From: Doryteuthis pealeii | Taxonomy: Eukaryota; Mollusca; Cephalopoda; Myopsida; Loliginidae | Direction of reading: 5' to 3' | Assembly: GCA_023376005.1 (NCBI GenBank) | Contig: CM042151.1 | Span: 77,111,369 to 77,175,368 of the forward strand | DNA: 64,000 nucleotides | Shown here: positions 44,617 to 57,353 of the stretch, piece by piece | Layout of the letters: every line of letters begins with the position of its first letter | How positions within the stretch are numbered: the first letter of the stretch is position 1 | Notes under the pieces: generated by a model | Seen by the model: the letters and a program-made list of their open reading frames with translations, nothing else | Databases searched by the model: none | What the model was told of the DNA's origin: nothing | Translations under genes and position numbers: made by a program

Positions 44617-44980
44617 GTGAATGAATAAGAATTAGTGTATTATTTTTTTTAAAAAGCATGAAATTCAAGAATTTTTTTTTTAATTACAATATTACAATCA
44701 TTTCATATAACAATTTACTTAATAACAGGAACATCAGCATAAAGATAAAAATGTTATTCAATATATCAACAAATGATGAAGTATATTTAATGGAATTTAA
44801 TATAAATACAGTATTTTTTTTCTAATTTTGACAAAGATTTATCAGAATTAAAAGGACATTCCATTTATAAAAATATGAGAAAATTTTTTCCACTCTAAAA
44901 TTTAGCAAACAAAACAAGTGTACATATGGCAAATATTTTATCATCTTAATCTTACCGAAACACATGAAAAGTTACTTTAA

Positions 44981-45802
44981 TCATGTAGAACAAAAATTAT
45001 ATGTAGGAATAAAGAACCCCGCCTTCAGCTGACGAATTATGCTTGTCAAGTCTTGCCTCGCCAACTGCTTCCAAATGGAGAAAAGCGACAGGTCACAGTC
45101 CGTGAGCATTAAGAAATGGCAGGCACCATAATGTGGGATGTCCATTCCAAACCTCTGCCGGTTCCTGTTCACCTCTAGCTTTTCCTTTTCCCAGTGGATC
45201 AGTGCTGGATCTATGGCCTGGCATTCCTCACACATCAGTATGGCTGACTTAACAGCTGCCTTTTTCATTGTTGAGTAAATTCTCTTGAAGTAATAGGTGG
45301 TACACTGCTGTCTCGGCTGTCCACTGCTTCTGTCGATAGCCATGATTTGACTCGCATCCAGCTCATCCACGTGGACTGTGCCGATCAGTGGTTTGAGCCA
45401 ATTTTCCTTTTTCATATCGTAAAACCACCGCTACGGTACTGCTATCAGTCGGTCAGTGATGTTCTGAGTCGACAGAACCAACATCACGTCCAGCTTATAC
45501 TCCTTCATGTGCTCTTTGAGCATGCTCTGCTGCCTTCTGATAAGCATCTCGCTTGCTGGCTTGGTATGGACTCGCGCTTATTCAGTCAGCATGTCTGATA
45601 CCTAGTGGTACATGGACAGAGTATCCATGTTCACATGTATCCCCTTTCTCTGCTACTGGAGAGCCAGATTAGTGTCTTTCAATATGGCGTCCAGTTTGGG
45701 TCAGTTAATGTGTTGGTTATTGTTTTCAGGTAACAAGCATCCTCTAGCACGGTCTCATACCTCTCCAAGGCTACTCTGGTTACTAAAGAACTGGCATCGA
45801 CC
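44981..45802 (-). pseudogene. Integrase and flanking pol fragment, unit 3
   Basis: The frame 44981-45415 carries MCEECQAIDPALIHW and RFGMDIPHYGACHF, as in units 1 and 2. The 5' part of the element ends at about 45802, where a C run joins it to AT-rich repeat of the 21296 type. Incomplete catalytic core. Confidence 0.83.
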
Positions 45803-46860
45803 CCCCAAAAAAAATTTAATTTTTAAAAATAAAATACATTAGTCAATATACAATTAAGTTATTTAAAGAATAATTTGGTGAAAATTCCATGAAAATCAAA
45901 CAATTTCCGGATTTTTGGTAATTGTTTGAAAATTTAAAAACAACAAAAAAAAATATTACCTCTCTTTGCGATCTCTGTACAATGTTTTAACACATTTTGA
46001 ATAATTGATCTTTATTTATCTTTATTATATATATATTCTGAATTTATGAAAAAGAAACCTTTAATATTTTAAAATAATATAAACTAGTCGTTATATAATT
46101 AAGTCATTAAAGAATAATTTGGTGCAAATTTCATTAAAATCGAACAATTTCCTGATTTTTTGTAATAGTTTGAAAATTTTGACCATATTACCTTAAGGCG
46201 CCCCTTTTCGATTTCATTTCATTAGGTCATTTTTGTGCTTTACACCGTCAATATCCGGTTCTTTGTTAGGGGTTGAGGTTAGGGTTAGGGTTTCATGATT
46301 AAAAAAGTTAAAAAAGATTTGACGGAAATTTAATCGGCTATGATTTCGATGGGTGACTTTGTTTATGTCATCCCACTGATTAACACGGATAACAGCGAAA
46401 ATAATATATCAATTAAATGTTGAAATTAATTTTTCTTTTCTATAATAATTGAATCAGTCATCAAAAGATTCCAGATATTTTTATATTCACAAAGTATTGT
46501 CAGAAATTTAAAATATTTCACTTCTGCAGCGGAAAACAAAATTTTCCAGCAAAATACGTTTTGTTTTTGTTTTTTGTAAAGAAAGATAATACACTGAACG
46601 TTATACTTACTTCTTTCCTTTTTCTTTGGTCTGATTTCTTTTCTTTGTGACAATACAACGTTATAGAAGATGGAGAAAAAAATGTAATATTTTAAATAGA
46701 ACTAATCTTTTCTGGTCGAATGAAAAACTATCGTTGATTTGCAATAAATAGAGTAACGTTTTCTGAGTGGCCATAAAACAAGGGACACAATTCCGATCTT
46801 TTTTTTCATTTATTTTGGAACATTCACCCTTCTTAGGCGAAAGATATCAAATACATTTCT
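45803..46860 (+). repeat. AT-rich dispersed repeats, unit 3
   Basis: It resembles 21290-22560 in reduced form. A telomere-like ggttagggttagggtttc lies at about 46274-46291. Further on is the ataaaacaagggacacaatt block near 46775. Nothing coding. Confidence 0.65.
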
Positions 46861-46865
46861 ACGGT

Positions 46866-47032
<167 letters not shown>

Positions 47033-47059
47033 GCCCTATTTTGGGGAGTAGCATCTCTG

Positions 47060-47985
47060 TTAAACTAGTTATACCCAAATTTTCGTCTGCTAAAATTTAT
47101 AAAAACGAATTAAAATTAATCAAATCTTTTATTTAAGGTCAAACTTTTGTCTAAAACGATAAGTAGTAACATAATGACCATCATTAAAAAATGAAAAATA
47201 TCATTACACATGCAGTTTATTTTTAATACATTTAAAACGATTTGTTTTGGTCAATTTCGTTCGCGTTCGCCATTTTGGCTCTTTTTAAATGGTATGAGGT
47301 CTTGTTTAAAAATTTAATGTAATGTATAATGTAATTTAACATTGCCGATTGCAAAAAGAAAAAAAAACAAAAAAACAAAAGAAAACAATTAATCAGGGAA
47401 TTATCCGATTTTAATGAAATTTTCAGTATTGATTTATCAATTAATTAATTTTATAACGCATCAGTTATTTTATTTCAAAACTTCAATTAAATATTTTTGT
47501 TATGAAAAATTAATATATAAAATTCATTTAAAATAAAAAAATATTCTGATATTAAGTTTGAAGATGTTATATTTTTAAATTTTAGAAATAAATATCTATT
47601 TAATGCAAACCTTATTTTAGTCAATCAAAGTATACGTTTTGAAGAAAAACTCTATTGAAAATGTAGCCCCCCCTTTTTTTTTACGCAGAAAAGATATTGA
47701 TGTATAATTTTTTTCTTTTATAAGATAATACCCAATTAAATAATTATCGAAATGAGTAAAAAAAGTAATCTCCAAAAAATTATTATTTTTTTTTTTACAT
47801 TTTATTTTCCGATTTTCGGTACTTATTTTCTTATAAAATATCCCCTTAATTTTTTTTTTCTATTTACAACTTCGGTCTTTTATCTTTTTATTTTTATTGT
47901 TATTAATATCAAACTAGGAATAACTCGCGGAGATTTTACACCCCCAAAATGAGGTGGGGGGTCAAAATTGTGACCTAAAAAAAAA
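47060..47985 (-). repeat. R repeat, inverted copy (unit 3), not interrupted
   Basis: Same as 22790-23650, but its right end runs on into atcagaaggttttgaaagaa, the sequence that in units 1 and 2 is broken by gag-pol. Confidence 0.8.
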
Positions 47986-48364
47986 AAAAAATCAGAAGGT
48001 TTTGAAAGAAAATAAATAATGCATTATAAAGATCATTCTTTGATAAATCAACACTGAAAATTTCATTAAAATCCGATAATTCGCTGATTTTTGGTAAACT
48101 ATTTTCTGTAGGGGGACTAAATTCATTTAGTCAAAAACTGATTTTCACCCTATGACCCTTTAGCGTCCTGTAAACTTACCAACCACTTGAAAGTTTAAAG
48201 CACATCCCCAGCCCAAGCAGTCACTACTTTTTTTTTAGAACTCTTTTTTTAATTATTATTTTTTTAATTATGTTAGTTTGTAAAATGTTTATTCTTTTAT
48301 TCTATTTCATTTAGCTCATATAGTAATCTCTTTTTAATTTTTTCATAGATTTAAAAAAAATTCT

Positions 48365-48368
<4 letters not shown>

Positions 48369-48403
<35 letters not shown>

Positions 48404-48420
48404 TGTGTGTGTGTGTGTGA
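48369..48420. repeat. (GT)n microsatellite
   Basis: About 50 bp of alternating TG with one GG interruption. Confidence 0.97.
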
Positions 48421-48734
48421 ATGAATATAGCAATTGTTTAACTCTTAACATCCTGTTGAGAATTTTCTAAGTCCAGAGCCCCATTCCTATAAGGATATAT
48501 ATAAATGTCTAAAAATGGCCTTTTCATTAAAATTTACCTGTTATTTCTCGTACATCAAAGACTGCTAAATATGTTTAATATTATGTTGAATATTACATTC
48601 AAACAAAGGCTATTTTTGGGGGTAGATTAAGAAAACAAATGTGACTTCCAGCTGGGTGGAATGAGGTGGTATAGGACTTTAAGAAATGTATAAGAAGGGT
48701 AAATAAATGTGGTCCGAAATAAATGAGAAAAAAA

Positions 48735-49265
48735 GATGGGAATTATGTCCCTTGTTTTATCGCTCTTAAGATAACTTTTCTGTATATATTGCGAATTAAC
48801 AACACATTTTCATTCGACCACAGAAGATTAGTTCTATTTAAAATATTACATTTTTTTCTCCATCTTCTATAACGTTGTATAGCCCCAAAGAAAAGAAATC
48901 GGACAAAAGAAAAAGGAAAGAAGTAAGTATAACGTTCAGCGTATTAACTTTACAAAACAAAACAAAACAAAAAAAAGAACAACCAAAAAAACACGTAATT
49001 TGCTGGAAAATGTTGTTTTCCACCGAAAAAGTGAAATATTTTAAATTTCTGACAATACTTTAAGAATATATAAAAATATCTATAATCTTTTGAAAACTGA
49101 TTCATTTATTACAAAAATCTAATTCATTTCAACATTCAATTGATATATTATTTTCGTTGCTATCCGTGTTAATCCATGGGATAACAACATGTCATCCCAT
49201 TGTTTATGTCATAAACAAAGTCACCCATCGAAATCTTAACCGATTAAATTTCCGTCAAATCTTTT
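48735..49265 (-). repeat. Inverted copy of the 21990-22500 repeat
   Basis: It reads aattatgtcccttgttttat near 48740 and ends with aaatttccgtcaaatctttt near 49245, the reverse complement of the section that in the units leads to the CT minisatellite. Frames across it are incidental. Confidence 0.8.
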
Positions 49266-49369
49266 TAGAACTTTTTTGGGCGGACCTGAGCATCTGGACC
49301 CCCCACCACCACCATCTAAAAATTTTGTTTTTAATTTCTTTTTTCTTCTTTCAATGGATTATTATTAGA

Positions 49370-49650
49370 GACTGGCAAACAGAGCCTCAAAGTCATTTTC
49401 GGCCAAATGACTTTAGCCCCCCTACAGAAAATAATTTACCAAAAATCAGGGAATTATCGGATTTTAATGAAATTTTCAGTGTTTATTTATCGAAGAACGA
49501 TCTTTATAATGCATTATTTATTTTATTTCAAAACTTTCTCATTTTTTTCAGGTCACTTAATTTTGACCCCCCCCCCTTATGCTGGGGGCGTAAAATTGTT
49601 TTTAGTTGGTCCTTACTTGATACTAATTACAGAATAAATAAAAGATAAAA
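49370..49650 (+). repeat. Dispersed repeat block ending in a C run
   Basis: It carries aaaataatttaccaaaaatc and ttcaggtcacttaattttga in order, as at 21480-21780, 34450-34740 and 53040-53290. The 163-codon frame starting upstream is not supported by any recognisable motif. Confidence 0.75.
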
Positions 49651-49689
49651 GACCGAATTTGTGAATAGAAACAAAAAAAAGATGTTTTA

Positions 49690-50410
49690 CGGTGGCTTTT
49701 CTATGAGAAAATAAGTACCGAAAATCGAAAAATAAAATGTAAAAAAATAATAAATAATTAATTTTTTGGAGATTTCTTTTTTACTCATTTCGATAATTAT
49801 TTAATTGGCTATTATTTTATAAAAGAAAAAATTATACATCGATGTTTTTTGAGGGGGTACATTTTCAATAGAGTTTTTCTTCAAAACTTATTACTTTCGT
49901 CAACAAAAATAAGGTTTGCATTAAGTAGATATTAATTTTTAGAATCTAAAAATATAACATTTTAAACTTAACATCAGCATTTTCATATTCTAAATGAATT
50001 TTATATATTAATTTTTCATAGCAAAAATACTAAATTAAAGTTTTGAAATAAAATAATTGATGCATTATAAAATTCATTAATTGATAAATCAATACTGAAA
50101 ATTTAATTAAAATCTGATAATTACCTGATTTTTGTTAATAATTTTTTGCAAACGCGAATGTTACAGTAAAATTGTAAACAAGCACTTAAAAACATCGAAA
50201 ACGAGGCTGACTGGCTGATATCGTCGAAATTGACCAAAACAAATACTTTTAAATCTATTAAAAATAAACTGCATATGTAATGATATTTTTCTTTTTTTAA
50301 TTATGGTTATTATGTTACTACTTATCGATTTAGACAAAGTTTGACCTTAAATAATAGATTTAATTATTTTTAATTCGCTGTTAAAATTCCTAGCAGATGA
50401 CAAATTTGCC
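49690..50410 (+). repeat. R repeat, direct copy
   Basis: Landmarks of 2200-2930 appear in the same order: ttgagggggtacattttcaa, gataaatcaatactgaaaat, gacaaagtttgaccttaaat. Confidence 0.78.
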
Positions 50411-50756
50411 TATAGCTAATTATTATCGATTGCACACCAATCTATCAGATATAAAAAAATAAAAAAATTCAAAAAAGTTATTTATTTTTCGAGTTTTCAG
50501 CGGTGCTCATATCCCCGTATAAGTTTATCGTAAATCGTCCCCCATATCGGAATTGCTAAAAAAATTTCTAATTTATTTATTTTTTCCTTCAATGGATTAT
50601 TATCGATTACACACCAATCTATCAGATTTTAAAAAATAATTCTTAAAAGTTATTTATTTTTTGAGTTTTCAGGGGTGCTCATTTCCCCGTATAAGTTTAT
50701 CGTAAACTGGGTCCCCCATATCGGAACCACTCGAACTGAACTTGCGCAAAGATGTC
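50410..50756. repeat. Short repeated block, several direct and inverted copies
   Basis: The block containing cgattacacaccaatctatc occurs at about 50428 and 50607 and in reverse near 51085-51105 and 51265-51285, giving two direct and two inverted copies around the MITE. Confidence 0.75.
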
Positions 50757-50930
50757 AAAGGGTGGCCCAGAAAAAAACAGAACACAATTTATTTATTTTC
50801 CCGTTAAACTAACCTTAAAACCCAAAACCCAAAACCAACCCCTAACCCTAACCCCGAACCCTAAAACCCCTTAGTTAAAATTAAGTTTTATTACAAAATT
50901 TGTGGGTTCTGTTTTTTCTGTGTCACCTTA
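50757..50930. mobile_element. MITE, copy 3
   Basis: It begins gggtggcccagaaaaaaaca and ends gttctgttttttctgtgtca. The centre has expanded aaaacccaaaacc and ccctaaccctaaccc runs, longer than in copy 1. Confidence 0.8.
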
Positions 50931-51530
50931 ATGTTGACACCTTTGTGCAAATTCAGCCCAATTGTTAAGGTAGAGCGGTTCCGAAATGGGGGAACGATTT
51001 ACTATAAACTTATATGGGAAATGAGCACCCCTGAAAACTCGAACAATAAAGAACTTTTTAGAATTTTTTTTTTTACAATCTGATAGATTGGTGTGCAATC
51101 GATAATGATCCATTGAAGAAAAAGAAAAAAATCACAAAGAAAATTTTTTTAAAGCAGTTCCGATATGGGGTATCGATTTATGATAAACTTATATGGTGAA
51201 ATGAGCACCTCTGAAAACTCGAAAAATAAAGAACTTTTTAGAATTTTTTTTTTTTTTACAATCTGATAGATTGGTGTGTAATCGATAATAATCCATTGAA
51301 AAAAAAAAAAAATGAAAAACAAAAATTTTAGGGGGGGGGGGTGTCCGGATGCTCAGGTCCGCATTTTTTTTCATCATGAAAAATAATTTGATCAAATAGC
51401 TTCAAGACAAATATTTAGCCGAACGCGAAATTTTGAAAGATTTTATAATAAATTGTAAGCTTATTACTGTAAATTTGAATGATTAAAAAAACAAATACAT
51501 TTCTTTTCTTTCTCGAGACCTTTGTATAGC
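50931..51530. other. Non-coding repeats, inverted counterparts of 50410-50756
   Basis: Two copies of the ctgatagattggtgtgcaat block, a poly-G run near 51330, and AT-rich spacer. No gene is seen. Confidence 0.6.
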
Positions 51531-52580
51531 TATGTGCAAATTATCGCTGGCTCTAAAAAAGGGTGATCACAGGAAATTCTTCTAAAAATCATATAAAATA
51601 AACTAACTATCCGATTTTAATAAAACTTTCGGTATATGAAGTAATAAAAGACGAACTTTTATTGTAAATAAATGCTTACTAAATTGAAAAAGCTAATCAT
51701 TTTTTTCGTTAGTTTTTGTTTCGCGTATTGATCCTCCATACAAAGATCTTAGTATATATATTTTTTTAATATATATAAATAATTTTTACATTTTTGGAAA
51801 GATACATTAATGACGGAATATATTTACAAAAACTAAATCGCTACTAATTCGGTTTTGGTAATAGGGCATCTTAAACATTGAAACTTAAATCTCGTAAATA
51901 AGAAAAAATATGCATCTTTTTTTCTTTTTTTTTTCTAAATTGTTAGATTATTTTCTAAAGTATTTTATATCAAAAGTTCCTATTGTCTACTTGTTTATTT
52001 TTTTTTCAGGGATTTTTAAAAATTCATAAACTGTAAAATAAATACTTTTTGTTGAGTGGATATCAAAATCGTATTGATTAATCAAAGAAAATATTGTATA
52101 AAAAATATCTAGCTAGAAATAATGATATAACATATTTCGGTTTTTATTTTTTTTAAATTTGAAAATAATGTTTGAATTACAAATTGTCGTCATTCTTATT
52201 AATGGATGGATCTAACGGAAATAATATACGCTTTGGTTTTTGAGGAAAACTCTTGTAGTTGTTGTTGTTGTTGCAGCACTGGGTTGTTGAGGTACATAAA
52301 TTAAATCGTGAGACATCAAGGAAATGCTAAATTAGTAATTTATTTTTGCTTCAGAAAAGATCCCCCATACAAAAAATAGTGCACATTTCAAGATGCGATA
52401 ACTGTGTCAACAAAGATTAAGAATTTACGGGAATTTACTTTAAAATGCAAAAATTTAGTTTTTATGTAAGGGAATTTTTTAATTTTTTTATAACACATAA
52501 AATTGTAATTATTCTTTATATTAAACGTAAAAGAAAACATTAAAAAATTAATTTTCCTTTTTTTATTGACATTTTAAAAT
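51530..52580 (-). repeat. Inverted copy of 7560-8620
   Basis: The reverse-complement relation is visible in gggtgatcacaggaaattct, ggtaatagggcatcttaaac and attgtctacttgtttatttt. About 250 bp here (52050-52310), including a short (GTT)n run near 52259, are not in the left copy. Confidence 0.8.
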
Positions 52581-53039
52581 ATTTTTAACAATTACGCGGG
52601 CATTTCGAAAGTGCGCGTTTTGCACATGCCTATGTTTATGCATATAAAAATCGATCTATTGCAAACAACTTTGTATTTTTTCTTTTAATTAAAACAATGT
52701 CAGATCAAATATTCAAAATGTGTTAAAAGGTTTAATAATTAAACCTTTTAACACATTTACAATTAAACTTTAGTTGTACAGAGATCCCGAAGGGAGGTAA
52801 TAATTTTTTAAAGAATTTTCAAACTATTATAAAAAATCAGGGAATTGTCCGATTTTAATCAAATTTTCACCAAATTATTCGTTAATAACTTAATTTAATA
52901 ATGATTAGCTTTAAATTTATTGTTTTCATTCATTCAGAAATGTAGTTTGATTTTTTTAACCCTGGTCATTTGAAAAACAAATTTCCTGTCCCAATTTTTA
53001 CATTTCTAGAAAGATCAAATCTTGAAGAACACTATAAAA

Positions 53040-54030
53040 TATATTAGGCACTGGCAAAATGAGCCTAAAATGCGATTTTGACAAAATGACTTTAGCCCCC
53101 CCCCCTACAGAAAATAATTTACCAAAAATCAGGGAATTTAATGAAATTTTCAGTGTTTATTTATCAATCTTTATAATACATTATTTATTTTATTTCAAAA
53201 CTTTCTCATTTTTTTCAGGTCACTTAATTTTGACCCCCTTACTTGGGGGTGTAAATATTGGCGAGTTGGTTTTTGATTGATACTAATTACAGTAGAAATA
53301 AAAAGATAAAAGACCGAAGTTGTGAAATAGAAAAAAAATTAAGTGGAATATTTTATAAGAAAATAAGTACCGAAAATCGGAAAATAAAATGTAAAAAATA
53401 ATAAATAATTAATTTTTTGGAGATTTCTTTTTTACTCATTTCGATAATTATTTAATTGGTTATTATCTTATAAAAGAAAAAAAATTATACATCGATATTT
53501 TTCTGCTTAAAAAGGGGAGCGGTACATTTTCAATAGAGTTTTTCTTCAAAACGTATACTTTGATTGATAAAATAAGGTTATGCATTAAAATATTATTTTA
53601 GAATCTAAAAATATAACATTTTAAACTTAAATCCAATATTTTTATTTTTAAATGAATTTATATATTAATTTTCATAGCAAAAATACTAAATTAAAGTTTG
53701 TGAATAAAATGCATTATAAATTCATTAAATTTATAATAAATCAATACTGAAAATTTCATTAAAATTGGAATTAATTACCTGAATTTTTGGTAATTTTCTT
53801 TTTTGCAATCGCGAATGTTTATTATAATTGTAAACAAGTGCCTAAAACCCTTGAAAAAGAGACAGAATGCGGATCGATCGAAATTGACAAAACAAATCTT
53901 TAAATGTATTAAAAATAAACTGCATATGATGTTTTTTCTTTTTTAATGAGGTCATTATGTACTACTTATTATTTAGACAAAGTTTGACCTTAAATAATAG
54001 ATTTAATTATTTTTAATTCCTTTTAAAACT
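53040..54030 (+). repeat. Dispersed repeat block plus R repeat, direct copy
   Basis: The 49370-type block (53040-53290) is followed by an R repeat (about 53330-54030) with gataaatcaatactgaaaat and aaagtttgaccttaaataat in order. It is more diverged than the other copies, with many single-base deletions. Confidence 0.75.
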
Positions 54031-54099
54031 CGTAGTATCCGTTTTTTTTTTTCCAGTGTCTAAAATTATATAGGGGAGATTTTTTAAAGTTGCACCCCC

Positions 54100-54770
54100 C
54101 CCCCCTAAAGCCCAGCTATTTTAATTTTATGATACCTGAAAAAATGAACCAATAAAAACGATTTCTTAATTTTTTCTTTCTATAAAGATAAATGTCTGAA
54201 TAAATATATTAGAAAAGTTTTATGAGTTTCTATGAGGGATTTATTTTTGTTAAAATACAAAAAAACACGAATTCTGAATTTTGCTAAAAAATGTCATAAT
54301 ATTATTATTTTTCAAACTTTTACTTGCTTTTTTAATTGAATTGCGAAGAGAAAATTTTTTTTTAAAAAGAAATCTTCTAATATATTTAAAAATCCTTAAT
54401 ATATTTAGGAAAAAAACAATTTTAAACATAATTTCATCAACATGTGAATAATATCAAAATTTTTGTGAAAATCGGACCATTAATTGATTTTTTATTGAAT
54501 TTTTAAAAGCAGGTAATGATAACTTGTTTTTGGTTATGTTAAATTTCAATTGATTTAATGGTGCAAAAATGTAAATGTTGTTTTCATTCACAATTTTTAT
54601 TATTTCTGTAAGCCGAAAATCAAAGAAAAAAAAAAAAAGATTCACTAGGTGTTTTTTTTAAAATGTTTCTTCTTTTGAATGATTCAAAACTTTTGAAAAT
54701 ATTAACCTTTATGCAAGTTTCATTGTGTTAAATATGAGGGGAGGGGCTAAATTTGACACATATGCTGGAC
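54100..54770 (+). repeat. Copy of the unit-start repeat
   Basis: It matches the 5390-5990 / 10950-11480 family, in part in the opposite orientation, ending with atgcaagtttcattgtgtta. Non-coding. Confidence 0.6.
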
Positions 54771-55440
54771 ATCCCTAAAGAACACTATTTTGATATAAAA
54801 ATGTGTCTTTATATATAATGTGGTCTTTCGGTTAAAGTTTTATAATTAAAAAAAAAAAACTATTCTCATTTGAATATCTGCATTTCTCCTCTGATTAAAT
54901 AAAAATTCTCAGTATAAAAATGTGTCTTTGGTTTGTTAATAAACATGAACTAACCTTTAAAAAATCTTACAGTGAAATTCTAATGTAAAAAAAATCATCT
55001 GTTGTTTGTTTATTGGAGGTTTACAGTGAAAAGCAAAAGTTGTTCTTTTAAAAACTGCTACTCGCTGGGGTGCCTATTGGATACCTGTTTCTGATTATTA
55101 TTATCAATCTCTCTCAATTTATTGACCTAATTCAAAACTGCCCCCTTTTTATTTCATTGATCTGTTTTCATACCCAGAATATAACAGTACTGGCATCCAA
55201 CAAAACTTTAATAAACAATTAAATTTATTTCAATAAAATTGTTTTACCTTAAATTATTTGTTCTGCTTTGAATAATTTGTATTGAAATATATGAATTTAT
55301 TTTCTTGTAACACATGAATTATTCAATAGGATCATCTTTATTATCATTATTTTATTATTATTATTAATAATACTTTAAATGTGATTTACTTATCCATATA
55401 AATAAAAAATATAATTAATCATTTATTTCCACATTCCATT
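54770..55440. other. AT-rich non-coding stretch before ZNF4
   Basis: No repeat partner in the window, no recognisable gene, and only short frames. Confidence 0.5.
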
Positions 55441-55862
55441 TTTGTTCTACATGAAAAAATAATTTTCCCATGTTTCATTCAGTTTAAGATGATAAAATAT
55501 TTGCCTTAAGTGCACTTGTTTTGTTTGCTAAATGTTAGGGTGGAAAAAAATTCTCATATTTTTATAAATGAAGTGTCCTTTAATTCTGATAAATTTTTGT
55601 CAAAATTACAAAAAAAATACTGTATTTATATTAAATTCCATTAAATTTACTTCATTATTTGTTGAATTGTTGAATAACAAGAAAAAACTACTGTATTGAT
55701 ATTAAATGAATTGTTGAATAACAATTTTCTTTATGTTTATGTACCAGTTATGCAGTTAATTGAAATATGAATTGATTGTAATATCATAATACCAAAAAAT
55801 TATTGAATCTCTTGTTTCTTGTTTAAAAAAAAAATGATATGTTAATTCTTATTCATTCACAG
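55440..55862 (+). promoter_or_regulatory. Upstream flank of ZNF4 with a conserved 3' splice-site-like sequence
   Basis: The region from gttctacatg (about 55445) onward is the reverse complement of the flanks upstream of the three tandem zinc-finger frames (for example 44770-44990). It lacks both the solo LTR and the retroelement remnant. It ends in cttattcattcacag, with AG at 55861-55862, conserved in all four copies (17693, 31504, 44615 on the minus strand). This fits the start of a terminal zinc-finger exon. No donor or upstream exon was identified. Confidence 0.55.
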
Positions 55863-56005
55863 ATATCAACTGCATTGGGAAGAATGGTGTTGAAATGTAA
55901 AAAGACACATTTCAAAGAACAAGTTGAAAAATAGTCTCTTGTAAACCCAACCTTTCACCACTGTGGAGATTAACATTTTTCCAGAGATCAAGACTGAAAA
56001 CAGAT

Positions 56006-57130
56006 ATGGAAACACATTTTGAAGTGGAAGTATTTTCTTGTAAAATTTGTGGATCCACATTTCCAGTGAGTTCAGATTTGAAAGCACACATGCAAACACA
56101 CACTGGAGAGAAATCATTTTCTTGTGAAGTTGATGAATCAGCTGTCTCAGAACCTTCCAGTTTAAAAACACACAGACACACACAGACTGAGGACAAACCA
56201 TTTCCTTGTGAAGTCTGTGGATCGGCATTTTCACTGAGTTGTAATTTGAGAACCCACATGCGAACGCACACTGGAGAGAAGCCATTTTCTTGTGAAGTCT
56301 GTGGATCGGCATTTTCAGCCCTTTCCACTTTGAGAAATCACATGCGCACACACACTGGAGAGAAACCATTTTCTTGTGAAGTTTGTGGATCTGCATTTTC
56401 TAGGAGTTCCCACTTAAGAAGACACATGGAAACACACACTGGAGAGAAGCCATTTTCTTGTGAAGTCTGTGGATTGGTATTTTTACGTTGGTGCAATTTG
56501 AAACAACACATGCAAATACACACTAAACCATTTTCTTGTAAAGTCTGTGAATCAGCATTTTTAGACCCTTTAAATCTAAAAACACACATGAAAACACACA
56601 CTAGAGAGAAGCCATTTTCTTGTGAAATCTGTGGGTCAGCATTTTCAGGGAGGTTTCATTTAAGAAACCACATGCGAACACATACTGGTGAGAAGCCATT
56701 TTCTTGTGAAGTCTGTGAAGCTGCATTTTCAGACCCTTCCAGTCTAAGAAGACACATGCGAATACACACTGGAGAGAAGCCATTTGCTTGTGAAGTCTGT
56801 GGGTCAGCATTTTCATTATCTTACCTTTTAAGAAGACACATGCGAACACACACTGGTGAGAAACCATTTTCTTGTGAAATCTGTGGATCTGCCTTTTCTA
56901 GGAGTTCCCATTTAAAGTATCACATACGAATACACACTGGAGAGAAGCCATTTTCTTGTGAAGTCTGCGGATCAGCATTTTCACAGAGTTGGGGTTTGAA
57001 ATCACACATGCGTACACACACTGGTGAGAAACCATTTTCTTGTGAAATGTGTGGAACTGCATTTTCACAGAGCTCAATTTTGAAAAGACATTTATTTACA
57101 CACCGTGATACTCCAACTGTTATTACATGA
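56006..57130 (+). CDS. Poly-C2H2 zinc-finger protein, 13 fingers (ZNF4, inverted copy)
   Basis: A frame of 374 codons starts at a real ATG (METHFEVEVFSCKICGS). It encodes 13 fingers with HTGEKPFSC linkers and ends FTHRDTPTVIT. Finger 2 is degenerate (CEVDES lacks the second Cys; HRHTQT replaces the usual H-X3-H). Finger 6 is followed by a linker shortened by two residues (IHTKPFSC). The other fingers keep all zinc ligands. Flanks on both sides are inverted homologs of the tandem units' flanks, so this is a paralog in opposite orientation. It is the best candidate for an expressed gene here, as a nuclear DNA-binding protein of unknown target. An upstream coding exon is also possible because an acceptor-like site precedes it. 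Confidence 0.9.
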   Translation: METHFEVEVFSCKICGSTFPVSSDLKAHMQTHTGEKSFSCEVDESAVSEPSSLKTHRHTQTEDKPFPCEVCGSAFSLSCNLRTHMRTHTGEKPFSCEVCGSAFSALSTLRNHMRTHTGEKPFSCEVCGSAFSRSSHLRRHMETHTGEKPFSCEVCGLVFLRWCNLKQHMQIHTKPFSCKVCESAFLDPLNLKTHMKTHTREKPFSCEICGSAFSGRFHLRNHMRTHTGEKPFSCEVCEAAFSDPSSLRRHMRIHTGEKPFACEVCGSAFSLSYLLRRHMRTHTGEKPFSCEICGSAFSRSSHLKYHIRIHTGEKPFSCEVCGSAFSQSWGLKSHMRTHTGEKPFSCEMCGTAFSQSSILKRHLFTHRDTPTVIT

Positions 57131-57343
57131 CTATAAGTTTTAATGGTTCATGCTTACTAAGGTCCCCATCATGCAGTGTTATGTTCGTCTAAATTTCAAG
57201 CATGAGCTCAATTTTGAAAAGACATTTATTTACACACCATGATACTCCAACTGTTATTACATGACTATAGTTTTAATGGTTCATGCTTACTAAGGTTCCC
57301 ATTATGCAGTGTTATGTTGTCTAAAGTTTAAGCATGTGAAACG
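57071..57343 (+). repeat. 134-bp tandem duplication of the ZNF4 3' end
   Basis: agctcaattttgaaaagaca starts at 57071 and again at 57205. Each copy carries the last codons of the ORF (HLFTH...TPTVIT and stop) and the same 3' sequence. Only the first is joined to the finger array. Confidence 0.93.
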
Positions 57344-57353
57344 CTGGGTTTTT

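Noticed and set aside
46274..46291. True telomere or chromosome end
   Set aside because: Only two to three TTAGGG-like units lie inside dispersed repeats, as in the MITE cores.
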